This document shows, in pieces, positions 1 through 8,446 of a stretch of DNA of 64,000 nucleotides. Position 1 is the stretch's first letter. Each line of letters starts with the position of its first letter. The DNA is from Peribacillus faecalis (GTDB lineage: Bacteria > Bacillota > Bacilli > Bacillales > DSM-1321), in contig NZ_JACXSI010000055.1 in NCBI RefSeq assembly GCF_014712675.1, positions 62,001-126,000 of the forward strand, read 5' to 3'. A program made the position numbers and the translations under genes. The notes below the pieces were generated by a model. It had not been told where the DNA came from. It worked only from the letters and a program-made list of their open reading frames with translations, and did not search any database.

Positions 1-50
1 AATAAACTTCCATATTGCATTCGATGAAGATATGCAGTAATATAATTACA

Positions 51-248
51 CAAGCTGCGTTGTGCGTAATGAATAATTAAGTTTTAACCTTTAAGCTAGA
101 ATAGGGAGTTTAACATCGAAACGTAAATGACAAGTCTCTGTCTATATGACAAGGAGAACATGCAGAAACGTTTTTGCGAACACCCACTTTTTGAAGTGGT
201 GGTTTAAAACTTTCTTATGTGAATACGGCAAAGGTGGCTTCTCTTTTT
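51..248 (+). ncRNA. 6S RNA (6S-2/bsrB-like)
   Basis: This is a 6S RNA, the small RNA that binds the housekeeping RNA polymerase holoenzyme in stationary phase and serves as template for short pRNAs. A TATAAT box lies at 41-46. The arm at 52-68 pairs with 224-240 in 13 of 17 positions, counting G-U pairs, and forms the closing stem. A CCACTT/AAGTGG hairpin sits at about 184-200. The stretch AAGTTTTAACCTTT at 79-92 is the reverse complement of the pRNA I recall for B. subtilis 6S-2. The length of about 200 nt fits the family. The ends are estimates. No protein reading frame covers it. Confidence 0.8.
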
Positions 249-260
249 TAAGATAAAAAT

Positions 261-284
261 AGTTCCTTTTTGGAACTTTTTTTA
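261..284 (+). terminator. Rho-independent terminator after the 6S RNA
   Basis: AGTTCC and GGAACT form a perfect 6-bp stem with a five-base loop, followed by a run of seven T. It would end 6S precursor transcription or read-through. Confidence 0.75.
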
Positions 285-322
285 TTTCCCCCTTAATATC
301 CTTTGATAATTGTTAAAATATT

Positions 323-351
323 TTGACAATTAAAGGGAAATGTGTTAAAAT
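323..351 (+). promoter_or_regulatory. SigA-type promoter
   Basis: TTGACA at 323-328 and TAAAAT at 346-351 are separated by 17 bp. The first downstream gene starts at 642, so the transcript would have a long leader of about 285 nt. I see no known riboswitch in that AT-rich leader (352-641). Confidence 0.6.
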
Positions 352-641
352 TTATAAAAGCGTTCCATTTTTTAAAAATGCCCTCCCTCATTAATTAGGC
401 CAAGTTTTATTAGAGTCTAAATCATTATTCATTTAGTAAGAGTGTCGCCCGTATGCCGGATGAATAGATGCATCATCCTTAACCAAACCCAAATACAACT
501 AATTTATCTTCTGTTCTGTCTCGTAGCACTTTCCATTATTGTTTTTAATAATCATAATTTCATAATTTTGTAATTTAATTTTTTAACAAATTTATTAATT
601 TAAGAATAAACTATATGAAGAAAAAGAAAGGATTGAATTAT

Positions 642-782
642 ATGGAGAAAAAATATTGTACACATTGCAACAGAATTGCTCATCTGAATGAATGCTGCGA
701 TGGATGCGGCCGTAATGAATTCCGAAGAATTATTATTTCTGTACAGTCACTTAAACGCTTCAAAAAAGGAATGTCTAAATAA
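642..782 (+). CDS. Small zinc-ribbon-like protein (46 aa)
   Basis: This is a 46-residue protein starting at ATG 642 behind an AAAGGA ribosome site. It has five cysteines clustered at residues 6-22 as CTHC followed about nine residues later by CCDGCG. This can form one zinc ribbon. The C-terminal half is basic and hydrophobic (RRIIISVQSLKRFKKG). I do not recognise the family; such proteins often bind RNA or partner proteins, but that is only an inference. It lies 48 bp ahead of another tiny ORF, and the two share a terminator, so they may be one transcript from the promoter at 323-351. Confidence 0.65.
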   Translation: MEKKYCTHCNRIAHLNECCDGCGRNEFRRIIISVQSLKRFKKGMSK

Positions 783-830
783 GTACCGATAAGGATATGG
801 CCCAATAAGGGTTTTCTAGGAGGAAATGTT

Positions 831-935
831 TTGGACAGGAAAATAGAACAGTTCCTGAATATGGAGCTGCAATTTATATACGTTCGACAAATGATGAACG
901 ATTTAATTGAAGAGACTGCCCCAAATAGTGAATGA
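831..935 (+). CDS. Very small acidic/helical protein (34 aa)
   Basis: The start is TTG 831, supported by an AGGAGG ribosome site at 818-823 with 7-nt spacing. A nearby ATG at 826 runs into a stop after six codons. The 34-residue product begins MDRKIEQFLN and ends with an acidic tail, with a predicted amphipathic helix and no membrane segment. The family is unknown. It overlaps the left arm of a good terminator, which fits the end of a small two-gene transcript. Confidence rests on the ribosome site rather than on homology. Confidence 0.5.
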   Translation: MDRKIEQFLNMELQFIYVRQMMNDLIEETAPNSE

Positions 936-978
936 AAAGCACACATGACAGTATATAAGCTGTTTTGTGTGCTTTTTA
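935..978 (+). terminator. Rho-independent terminator
   Basis: AAAAGCACACA (935-945) pairs with TGTGTGCTTTT (966-976), with a short inner TGACAG/CTGTT helix. The stem runs straight into T residues. It ends the 642/831 small-ORF transcript. Confidence 0.8.
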
Positions 979-1055
979 TGTGTTTATATTTACCTACTTT
1001 TAAATATAAGATAATTTTTGTAACATTCCCACAAAAATAACAACTATTTTTAATT

Positions 1056-1074
1056 GATAATGATAATCGTTTTT
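1056..1074 (+). promoter_or_regulatory. Fur box
   Basis: GATAATGATAATCGTTTTT matches the classical 19-bp Fur consensus in 16 positions by eye. It lies about 50 bp ahead of the small ORF at 1125, so that ORF is probably derepressed when iron is low. Confidence 0.7.
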
Positions 1075-1124
1075 GTTATTATAAAGTTAGTAATAATCGT
1101 GACCTCTTAAGGAAGGTGAATAAC

Positions 1125-1235
1125 ATGTTGTTGCTTTTAGTCAGTCTTACAGTTGTTACATATTCTGCACTGACGACTTATATATTGAACAAAGTCGGCA
1201 AACCGGTACATGTATCATCTGGTACTAAACAATAA
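1125..1235 (+). CDS. Fur-controlled single-pass membrane micropeptide (36 aa)
   Basis: ATG 1125 follows an AAGGAAGGTGA ribosome site. The 36-residue product is one hydrophobic helix (MLLLLVSLTVVTYSALTTYIL) followed by a basic-polar tail (NKVGKPVHVSSGTKQ). A Fur box lies upstream and a strong terminator directly downstream, so it is a stand-alone iron-responsive unit. I do not recognise a family. Small Fur-regulated proteins are known in Bacillus as partners of the FsrA iron-sparing response or of Feo-type transport, but nothing here assigns either role. Confidence 0.65.
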   Translation: MLLLLVSLTVVTYSALTTYILNKVGKPVHVSSGTKQ

Positions 1236-1252
1236 TAATCGTTTTCTGATAC

Positions 1253-1287
1253 ACACGTCAGTCGCTTTTAGCTGACGTGTTTTTTTA
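1253..1287 (+). terminator. Rho-independent terminator
   Basis: ACACGTCAG (1253-1261) and CTGACGTGT (1272-1280) form a perfect 9-bp stem followed by six T. Confidence 0.9.
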
Positions 1288-1449
1288 TATATTGAAAAAC
1301 TTCATATTTCAATTAGCGGATTAATCATAACCGAACCTTAGCTTCGAATATTCTGTAAAGTGACAAATTTTGTTCATAAAGATGGGAAAGTGGAAAGAAA
1401 TGCTTTACAATAAAAGAAAATAATAAATGGGATACAAGGGGAATGATTC

Positions 1450-4400
1450 ATGATAAAGACTACAACATCGACTCACACACGAATGTTGCAATCGTTAGCT
1501 GATCTATACTATACATTCGAGCAAAATCGTGATTCGGAAAACGTGCTAAAAATGAAGGAATTGATGAATAAAACAGTTCAGAATGAAGTTCAGCTAGCAT
1601 TTTGCGGGCATTTTTCGGCCGGGAAATCAAGCATGATAAACTACTTGGTCGGAAACAATATTTTGCCATCAAGTCCTATTCCGACCAGTGCCAATGTCGT
1701 AAAAGTGAAACAGGGAGAAGAAGGGGTTCGAGTTCACTTTTTTGACGGATTGCACACGACTTTCCGTGGCGCGCATGATATGAAAGATATAAAAGCATAT
1801 TGTAAAGATGGAGATCAAGTCCGTTCAATCGAAATTTATTCGGAGGATTTTCCATTACCATCTGATTGTGCCGTTTTAGATACGCCCGGTATTGATTCAA
1901 CAGATGATGCTCACCGTGTCTCGACTGAATCTACACTGCATTTGGCGGACATTATTTTATATGTGATGGATTATAACCATGTTCAATCGCAAGAGAATTT
2001 CCTATTCGCCAAAAAGATGAATGAGGCCGGCAAGAAACTGTATTTGATTGTCAATATGATCGACAAACATGATGAGTCAGAATTGAGCTTCGAACAGTTT
2101 AAAGATTCTGTGAAGAACTCATTTGCGGCCTGGAATATAGAGCCATTAGGCATTTTCTATACATCACTGCGCAATATGGAACTTGAGAATAATGAAATCG
2201 AGACAGTGAAACAATTCATTGTCGATAAAATTCAATATGAAAGAGAACATTTGGACCAATCGATTATCCGTTCTGCGGGGCAAATCGCTGAGGACCATTT
2301 ATTGTTCATTAAGCAAAAACAAAAAGAAGAGATTGAGAAGGCTGAGCAGCTTCTCTCACCATTGCAAGAAGCGGAAGTTCAAGAATTGATGGATAAGTTG
2401 AACACGCTGAAAGTAAAAAAACAACAATTGCAAGATTTCTCTAATGAGTTTCATTTAGAAATGCTGAAAGAATTGAATGAGCTTATAAAGAACGCTTATT
2501 TACTTTCAGCTGAAAGCCGTGAAATGATCCGCGCCTTTTTAGAATCTCAGCAAGACGGGTTTAAAGTAGGGTTATTTTTTGCGAAAAATAAAACGGAACA
2601 AGAAAGAAGCGCAAGAGAAGAGACGTTATTCAACGAGCTGCAGGAACGTACAAAAACACAATTGGAATGGCATCTTCGCGTATGGGCTGAAAATACATTA
2701 AAGCAATCCGGAGTGACGGGAGCGGCAGAACTTGAAACGTTCATCCAACAATTTGCTGTGACAGTTTCAATGGATGAAATTAAATCTCTTGTCATGAAGC
2801 AAAGTGAAATTACTGGAGATTATGTTTTGAACTTCAGTCAAAATGTAGCCGAACTGATCAAAAAGCAAGCAAAAATGAAATGCATTCACTTCCTAGATCA
2901 ATTGAAGTTGCTTATTGAAGATGAACAAAGTGATGACCTGGCCGACTTAGAGAAACAATTAGTCGAGTTGCAAGCATATGAAAACGCTCTTAACTTATTG
3001 AATACGGTCAATGAACAAGAAGAAAGCATGCGTAAGCAATTACAAGAAATCGTTGCCGGCAACTTAATTGTAAAAGCGAATGGTCATGAGCAACTGTTGC
3101 AGCAATTGAAAGCAGAAGCTGCTGCTAAAGAAAAACCAATCGATACGGCGAAGCTTCAAAAGATTGAGCAAAATATTGAAACAGAATTGCACGATATTTT
3201 GGCTGCGCCAGTCATAACAAGTACTTCATCAGCTGACGGAAGCAAGGATTTGCAATTATGGAGCGAAAAGCTTGCTATTGCTTCACAACAATTGCAGGGC
3301 GTACAAGGATTTTCGACAATAGTGGAAGAATTGAAGGATAAAGCAAACCGCATGAAAGAGCAAACGTATACAATTGCGTTATTTGGCGCATTCAGTGCCG
3401 GGAAATCTTCTTTTGCCAATGCTTTATTCGGAGAGAAAGTGTTGCCTGTTTCTCCAAACCCGACAACAGCGGTCATTAATAAAGTAATGGCTCCTGATGA
3501 AGGTTTTGAGCATCGCACAGCAAGCGTCAAACTGAAAAATGCCGATATGCTGCTTGATGATGTGAAGCTTGCCTGCAATGCATTGCAAGCGTATCCGGAG
3601 ACTTTAGATGAAGCTTATGCATATGCGGAAAAACTCGATGATTCAAAAAATACCGGAGAAGGACAAGAGAAAGCGCACCTATCGTTTGTTCGCGCCTTCC
3701 ATAAAGGCTATCCGCTATTAAAGGACAAATTAGGTCAAACATTGAAAGTTGATTATGATGAATATACAGCCTTTGCTGCTGATGAATCGAAGTCATGTTT
3801 TGTAGATGAAATCGTTCTTCATTTCGATTGCGAGTTGACCAGAAAAGGAATCGTATTAGTTGATACGCCGGGAGCAGACTCGATCAATGCCCGTCATACA
3901 AATGCGGCATTCCACTACATTAAGAATAGTGATGCGATTTTATTTGTGACGTATTATAACCATCCGTTCGCAAAAGCAGACCGTGAGTTCCTGATCCAGC
4001 TTGGGCGTGTTAAAGATGCATTCTCTATGGATAAGATGTTCTTCATTTGTAATGCGATTGACTTAGCACAGGAAGAAGAAGAATTATCGGATGTATTGCA
4101 ATATATTAAAGGCCAGCTTGAAGGCTTCGGCATTCGATTCCCAAGACTGTTCCCAATCTCAAGTAAGGAAGCGCTTCAGGAAAGAAATTCGGAGTATATG
4201 TTTAAGCATCCGTTCCTGCAAAACAGTGGAATGGCTCAATTCCAGCAGGCATTCTCGCACTTTATACAGCATGAATTAATCGATTTAGCTTGCTCATCAG
4301 CAAAAGCGACAGTTGAGCGTGGCTTGAATCAGCTTCAGGAAATGATTGCAGTAAGCCAATCGTCTGCAGCTGAAAAGCAAGAGCGTCTTCAGCTTCTTGA

Positions 4401-5142
4401 ACAGCAATACGATCAGTTGAGAGCAGCAATCGGTGAATATGATATCGAAATTGATGCTCAAAAGCTGACGAAAGAAAATGAAGAGCTGCTTTACTATATT
4501 CAGCAGCGTGTATTCTTACGTTTCCAAGATTTCTTTAAAGAATCATTCAATCCAGCTAACCTTCAAGATGACGGGCGCGATATGAAAGCGGCGTTAAGAG
4601 GTTCACTTCAGGAACTATTAACGAGCATCGGGTTTGACTTTGAACAGGAAATGCGAGCTACTTCTGTGCGTTTGGAAGCGTTTATTAGGAAATTGGTCAC
4701 AAATAATCTGGGCCACTATCGCAAACTTGTTGAGCGAACATGGAGCACAGCAGAAATCGGCGATTATGCAGTCGGTCAATACGCAGTACCTGAATACAGC
4801 AAAGCATTCACTGACTTGGATGCCAATATGTTTAAAAAGGAACTGGCACTTTTCAAGAATCCAAAATCGTTCTTTGAAAAGAATGAAAAGCAAAAAATGG
4901 CAGAAGCTATTCAAGCTGCCCTGCAAAATCCTGCACAAAACTACTTGAACGCAGAAGGAACAAAAGCTAAAATTTACTATAATGAAATATTGCAAAATGA
5001 ACTGAAGCAATTGAGACAATATGCTGAAAAAGTAATAGAAGATGTATTTACTAGTTTTACTTCCGTGTTAAAGGAAAATGTCGACGTTTCCTCTTACATT
5101 GAGAAAGAATCAGTGCTTCAACAGCTTCTGCAAGATCAATAA
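1450..5142 (+). CDS. dynA: Bacterial dynamin with two fused GTPase modules
   Basis: This is a large membrane-remodelling GTPase of 1230 residues; B. subtilis DynA is about 1190. It holds two dynamin units in tandem. The first has a P-loop GHFSAGKS at 53-60, a DTPG motif near 144 and an NMID guanine-specificity motif near 203. The second has a P-loop GAFSAGKS near 646-653, DTPG near 803 and NAID near 860. Long helical stalk regions follow each. DynA tethers and fuses membranes and helps maintain them under antibiotic or phage stress. The start ATG 1450 follows AAGGGGAATG. The next gene begins 23 bp downstream and may be co-transcribed. Confidence 0.95.
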   Translation: MIKTTTSTHTRMLQSLADLYYTFEQNRDSENVLKMKELMNKTVQNEVQLAFCGHFSAGKSSMINYLVGNNILPSSPIPTSANVVKVKQGEEGVRVHFFDGLHTTFRGAHDMKDIKAYCKDGDQVRSIEIYSEDFPLPSDCAVLDTPGIDSTDDAHRVSTESTLHLADIILYVMDYNHVQSQENFLFAKKMNEAGKKLYLIVNMIDKHDESELSFEQFKDSVKNSFAAWNIEPLGIFYTSLRNMELENNEIETVKQFIVDKIQYEREHLDQSIIRSAGQIAEDHLLFIKQKQKEEIEKAEQLLSPLQEAEVQELMDKLNTLKVKKQQLQDFSNEFHLEMLKELNELIKNAYLLSAESREMIRAFLESQQDGFKVGLFFAKNKTEQERSAREETLFNELQERTKTQLEWHLRVWAENTLKQSGVTGAAELETFIQQFAVTVSMDEIKSLVMKQSEITGDYVLNFSQNVAELIKKQAKMKCIHFLDQLKLLIEDEQSDDLADLEKQLVELQAYENALNLLNTVNEQEESMRKQLQEIVAGNLIVKANGHEQLLQQLKAEAAAKEKPIDTAKLQKIEQNIETELHDILAAPVITSTSSADGSKDLQLWSEKLAIASQQLQGVQGFSTIVEELKDKANRMKEQTYTIALFGAFSAGKSSFANALFGEKVLPVSPNPTTAVINKVMAPDEGFEHRTASVKLKNADMLLDDVKLACNALQAYPETLDEAYAYAEKLDDSKNTGEGQEKAHLSFVRAFHKGYPLLKDKLGQTLKVDYDEYTAFAADESKSCFVDEIVLHFDCELTRKGIVLVDTPGADSINARHTNAAFHYIKNSDAILFVTYYNHPFAKADREFLIQLGRVKDAFSMDKMFFICNAIDLAQEEEELSDVLQYIKGQLEGFGIRFPRLFPISSKEALQERNSEYMFKHPFLQNSGMAQFQQAFSHFIQHELIDLACSSAKATVERGLNQLQEMIAVSQSSAAEKQERLQLLEQQYDQLRAAIGEYDIEIDAQKLTKENEELLYYIQQRVFLRFQDFFKESFNPANLQDDGRDMKAALRGSLQELLTSIGFDFEQEMRATSVRLEAFIRKLVTNNLGHYRKLVERTWSTAEIGDYAVGQYAVPEYSKAFTDLDANMFKKELALFKNPKSFFEKNEKQKMAEAIQAALQNPAQNYLNAEGTKAKIYYNEILQNELKQLRQYAEKVIEDVFTSFTSVLKENVDVSSYIEKESVLQQLLQDQ

Positions 5143-5165
5143 GCGTCAAGGATGGAGTGGGGAGA

Positions 5166-6011
5166 ATGATTGTTGAAAAGGAATGGCTTGTAAAGAGATT
5201 GGGCAATGATAATCTTTCCATTATTGATTGTCGTTTTGATTTGCAAAATAAGGAGTACGGCAAGCAGCAGTATGAGATTGGCCATTTGCCGAATGCCATC
5301 TATTTTCATTTGGAAGAAGACCTTTCCGGAGAAGTAGAAATTCATGGGGGACGTCATCCGCTTCCAGACTTAGAGCAGTTTAAGTTGAAAATTGAAAAAG
5401 CCGGTATCTGCAATGACACTTCTATTGTTGTTTATGACAGCGGAGATGGCCCTTTTGCCGGTGCGTTTGCGGCTAGATTCTTATGGATGATGAAGTACAT
5501 CGGCCATGAAAAAGTAATGATTTTAAATGGTGGTTTCAGCAAATGGAAAGAAGCAGGATATCCAGTTGAAAATAAAAAGCCGCTAGTAAGGGAAAGCACA
5601 TATGAAGTGTATGTTCAAGACGAAATTTTGGCGACTTACGACTTGGTGAAGGAATTCACGATAACTAAGCCAAAAGATACGGTGCTTATAGATTCTAGGG
5701 ATTATAAACGCTATGCCGGTGTCGAAGAGCCTATGGACCGTATTGCTGGTCACATTCCCGGTGCCATTAATGAGCCGTTTGCGGAAGGTTTAAATGATGG
5801 TTATTTCTTAGGAGCGCAAGACCAAGTTCAGCGCTTTAAACATTTAGACCGCAACAAAACATTTATTGTGTATTGCGGCTCAGGTGTTACTGCGACGCCA
5901 AACTTTGTCGCTCTGAAGGAAGCTGGCTATGAAAACGTTAAGCTGTATGTCGGCAGCTATAGCGATTGGGTATCGTATGAAGATAACCCGGTTGAAAAGG
6001 TTGGAAAATAA
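5166..6011 (+). CDS. Two-domain sulfurtransferase (rhodanese / 3-mercaptopyruvate type)
   Basis: This protein transfers sulfane sulfur to a thiophilic acceptor. It is 281 residues with two rhodanese domains. The N-terminal one is inactive-looking; the C-terminal one carries the catalytic loop CGSGVT with Cys237. That loop is the form typical of 3-mercaptopyruvate and thiosulfate sulfurtransferases of the SseA class. ATG 5166 is preferred because GGAG lies 8 nt upstream; a GTG at 5157 in frame is the alternative. It follows dynA by about 20 bp and ends at a terminator. The physiological donor cannot be told from sequence. Confidence 0.9.
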   Translation: MIVEKEWLVKRLGNDNLSIIDCRFDLQNKEYGKQQYEIGHLPNAIYFHLEEDLSGEVEIHGGRHPLPDLEQFKLKIEKAGICNDTSIVVYDSGDGPFAGAFAARFLWMMKYIGHEKVMILNGGFSKWKEAGYPVENKKPLVRESTYEVYVQDEILATYDLVKEFTITKPKDTVLIDSRDYKRYAGVEEPMDRIAGHIPGAINEPFAEGLNDGYFLGAQDQVQRFKHLDRNKTFIVYCGSGVTATPNFVALKEAGYENVKLYVGSYSDWVSYEDNPVEKVGK

Positions 6012-6017
6012 TAACAT

Positions 6018-6062
6018 AAGACTCCTGGCGGGATATTTGTATCCTGTCTGGGGTCTTTTTTT
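6018..6062 (+). terminator. Rho-independent terminator
   Basis: AAGACTCC at the left pairs with GGGGTCTT at the right around an inner TATCC/GGATA helix, then T7. It ends the dynA-sulfurtransferase unit. Confidence 0.85.
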
Positions 6063-6063
6063 G

Positions 6064-6390
6064 CCTTCTAAAGGTATACCAAGATGTCTTGACGTCCAGC
6101 ATAAGACAGCTCAGTAGGAAATCCGATTTTTATTTCCGGAGGAGAGCTGGCTTGTGAACCGAGCTGTCAAGTTCATCCTATCTGAGATGAAAACTGGCTG
6201 GTCGATGCAACTAGTCACATCGAACCACTGTCGTTCTTCGTGTTTCCTTTATCTTGGTTCGCGGCCTCCGGTTCATACGGTGCTAACCGGGCACTTTCGC
6301 TTTCGGAGATTGGATAAAAATAGTTCACATAATAAAGCGGAAATAATTCAATCTAATAGTGTACTCAAACAATGAAGGAGTGATTAGATA
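6064..6390. other. Intergenic stretch ahead of the SpoVA-like operon
   Basis: This 327-bp stretch has no convincing gene. An open frame from GTG 6154 behind GGAGGAG codes for 73 residues of no recognisable family and may be a remnant. A possible forespore (SigG-like) promoter is CACATA at 6326-6331 and CAATCTA at 6349-6355 with 17 bp between them. It is weak and proposed mainly because a SpoVA operon follows. Confidence 0.4.
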
Positions 6391-6594
6391 ATGACTGTTA
6401 TTACTAATGTGAAAACAACACTGGCTAGTTTGAAAAGTGCTCAAGCAAGCTTAGAAACATTTGCTTTGAGCACAGACAATAAAGAAGCAAAGCAACTTTA
6501 CCAGAATGCTGCGCAGCAAACGCAAGCTATTGTCGACAGTCTGGCTCCTCGCGTTGAGCAAATAGAAGCAGAAGAACCGCAATACTCAGAATAA
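6391..6594 (+). CDS. DUF1657 protein, first copy
   Basis: This is a 67-residue all-helical protein of the DUF1657 family (VKTTLASLKSAQASLETFAL, then KEAKQLYQNAAQQTQAIVDSL). ATG 6391 follows AAGGAGTGATTAGATA. DUF1657 proteins are encoded in the mobile spoVA2mob operons, which raise spore heat and pressure resistance in Bacillus. Here it leads an operon with SpoVAC, SpoVAD, another DUF1657 gene and a DUF421 gene. It shares sequence pattern with the second copy at 8211 and with the tail of the DUF421 protein at 8447. The molecular role is unknown. Confidence 0.85.
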   Translation: MTVITNVKTTLASLKSAQASLETFALSTDNKEAKQLYQNAAQQTQAIVDSLAPRVEQIEAEEPQYSE

Positions 6595-6605
6595 ATACTG
6601 AAACA

Positions 6606-6646
6606 GGGCCTCTCCGGAAAGTCATTAGACGACTTTCGATAGGCCC
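6606..6646 (+). other. Strong hairpin between DUF1657 and spoVAC
   Basis: GGGCCT (6606-6611) pairs with AGGCCC (6641-6646), and an inner GAAAGTC pairs with GACTTTC. No T-run follows, so it is more likely an RNA-stability or processing element, or an attenuating hairpin, than a full terminator. It would make DUF1657 mRNA more abundant than the downstream genes. Confidence 0.5.
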
Positions 6647-6707
6647 TCCCCGCTTGTATAAGGATGTGAAGGGTTAGATAATCGTCCTTCCCGGAGGTGA
6701 CATAATC

Positions 6708-7187
6708 ATGTCAAGCAGCAAAAAGAAGAAATTGACTCCTGTACAGCAGGAATATCAAAAGGTCCAAAAAGAATATGAGATAAAAAGGCCGATATTCAAA
6801 AATTGCTTGAGAGCTTTCTTGATTGGCGGTCTTATTTGTGTAATTGGTCAGCTTATAACAGTATGCTATCTTTATTTTTTCAATTTTACCGAACAGACAG
6901 CTGGAAGCCCGACGGTGGGCACGTTAGTGTTCATTTCGCTATTGCTGACGGGCTTTGGCGTATATGATAGAATTGCGCAATTTGCCGGTGCGGGGTCTGC
7001 CGTACCTGTTACTGGATTTGGAAATGCCGTCATATCGGCAGCCATTGAACACCGAAGAGAAGGTTTAGTGCTAGGTGTGGGAGGGAATATTTTCAAACTG
7101 GCTGGCTCTGTTATCGTTTTTGGGGTATTTTCCGCATTCGTTGTCGCCATAATTAAATGGATTTTTATAAAGTGGGGTGGCTTGTAA
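6708..7187 (+). CDS. spoVAC: Stage V sporulation protein AC
   Basis: This is an inner forespore membrane protein of the SpoVA channel, which moves Ca-dipicolinic acid into the spore and releases it on germination. It is 159 residues. The charged N-terminus (SSSKKKKLTPVQQEYQ) is followed by about three to four membrane helices near 30-52, 70-90 and 128-152, and it has the conserved VPVTGFGNAV segment. SpoVAC acts as a mechanosensitive channel in B. subtilis. ATG 6708 is preceded by CCGGAGGTGAC. Its stop overlaps the spoVAD start by one base (TAATG), so the two are translationally coupled. Confidence 0.95.
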   Translation: MSSSKKKKLTPVQQEYQKVQKEYEIKRPIFKNCLRAFLIGGLICVIGQLITVCYLYFFNFTEQTAGSPTVGTLVFISLLLTGFGVYDRIAQFAGAGSAVPVTGFGNAVISAAIEHRREGLVLGVGGNIFKLAGSVIVFGVFSAFVVAIIKWIFIKWGGL

Positions 7188-8191
7188 TGCTGAAAGGGCA
7201 TCGAACTTGGATATTTGACAATAAGCCGGTGATTGTATCTACCGGTACTGTAGGAGGTCCATTTGAAGCAGACGGACAGCTGGCGAATGACTTCGATACA
7301 TTGCATGATGATCTTTGGCTTAATCAAGATACATATGAAAAAGCACATCGCGTACTCATTGAAGAAGCCTGCCATAAAGCGATTGAAAAGGCAGAATTGC
7401 AGCAAGAGCAAATTCAGTTTTTCTTTGGAGGTGACCTGATCAATCAAATCACCCCGACGAGCTTTGCGAGCCGGACGTTAGGTGTGCCGTATTTGGGGTT
7501 GTTCGGAGCATGCTCAACTTCAATGGAAGGGTTAGCTTTAGGCGCTTATTTAGTTAATACAAGAGGAGCGAACTATGTGCTGACAGCTGCTTCAAGCCAC
7601 AATGCGGCTGTCGAAAAACAGTTTCGTTACCCGACAGATTATGGCGGTCAAAAGCCGCCGACTTCGCAATGGACAGTAACCGGGGCGGGAGCCGCAGTCA
7701 TCACTCAAGGTGGCAAGGGACCGCGTGTGACTTCAGCAACAATCGGTCGCGTTGTTGATATGGGTATGACTGATCCGATGAATATGGGAGGAGCGATGGC
7801 GCCGGCAGCTGTCGATACAATTGAGGCTCATCTAAAAGAGCGGAATATCGAGCCTTCTTACTATGATTTGATTGTGACAGGCGACCTCGGGAAAATTGGG
7901 CGAGATATTGCGCTGGATCTATTTCAAAAGCATGGAACAGATATTTCAGAAGTGCTTCTTCAAGATTGCGGGCTGATGATTTATCGTGATGGTCAGCCGG
8001 TACTCGCGGGGGCGAGCGGAGCCGGATGTTCGGCTACAGTCGTATATGGTCACCTTTTGAACCGGATGAAAAAAGGAGAAATAAAGCGTATGCTTGTCGT
8101 CGCTACAGGAGCGCTATTGTCTCCTCTATCTTTTCAGCAAAATGAAACAATCCCGTGCATTGCTCATGCAGTCTCCATTGAAAGCTCATAG
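7187..8191 (+). CDS. spoVAD: Stage V sporulation protein AD
   Basis: This is the dipicolinic-acid-binding, thiolase-fold component of the SpoVA channel, peripheral on the forespore inner membrane. It has 334 residues against a usual length of about 338. It opens with HRTWIFDNKPVIVSTGTVGG and carries the GACSTSMEGLALGAYLV segment, where a true thiolase would have its catalytic cysteine. ATG 7187 overlaps the spoVAC stop; an earlier in-frame ATG at 7157 lies inside spoVAC and is less likely. A SpoVAE gene normally follows, but here a DUF1657 gene starts only 19 bp later. Confidence 0.95.
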   Translation: MLKGHRTWIFDNKPVIVSTGTVGGPFEADGQLANDFDTLHDDLWLNQDTYEKAHRVLIEEACHKAIEKAELQQEQIQFFFGGDLINQITPTSFASRTLGVPYLGLFGACSTSMEGLALGAYLVNTRGANYVLTAASSHNAAVEKQFRYPTDYGGQKPPTSQWTVTGAGAAVITQGGKGPRVTSATIGRVVDMGMTDPMNMGGAMAPAAVDTIEAHLKERNIEPSYYDLIVTGDLGKIGRDIALDLFQKHGTDISEVLLQDCGLMIYRDGQPVLAGASGAGCSATVVYGHLLNRMKKGEIKRMLVVATGALLSPLSFQQNETIPCIAHAVSIESS

Positions 8192-8210
8192 CAGAAAGGA
8201 GTGAACAGCT

Positions 8211-8417
8211 ATGACAGTCGCTTCTGACGTAAAACAATGTTTAGCAAACTTAAAAGGGATAGAAGCCACGCTTTCTGCTCTCGCTGTACAAACACAGGAT
8301 GAAGAATCTAGCCGCCTCTTCCACGAAGTTATGACGATGGTCAGTCAAATTGTCATTGATGTAAGAGATAGAGTCGGTGAATTGGAACGAGAAGAGTTGC
8401 AGTATAAAGGCTTTTAA
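8211..8417 (+). CDS. DUF1657 protein, second copy
   Basis: This is a 68-residue helical protein of the DUF1657 family (DVKQCLANLKGIEATLSALA). It starts at ATG 8211 behind AAAGGAGTGAA. It sits where spoVAEb is expected in spoVA2mob operons, 19 bp after spoVAD and 29 bp before the DUF421 gene. It is diverged from the copy at 6391 but keeps the same layout, which suggests an old duplication in the operon rather than a recent one. Confidence 0.85.
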   Translation: MTVASDVKQCLANLKGIEATLSALAVQTQDEESSRLFHEVMTMVSQIVIDVRDRVGELEREELQYKGF

Positions 8418-8446
8418 CAATTTGGCTGACAAAAAGGTGGTGTAAA

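Noticed and set aside
6154-6375. 73-codon frame from GTG 6154 with a good GGAGGAG site
   Set aside because: The peptide has no recognisable pattern and unusual composition; kept only as a possible remnant in the gap description.
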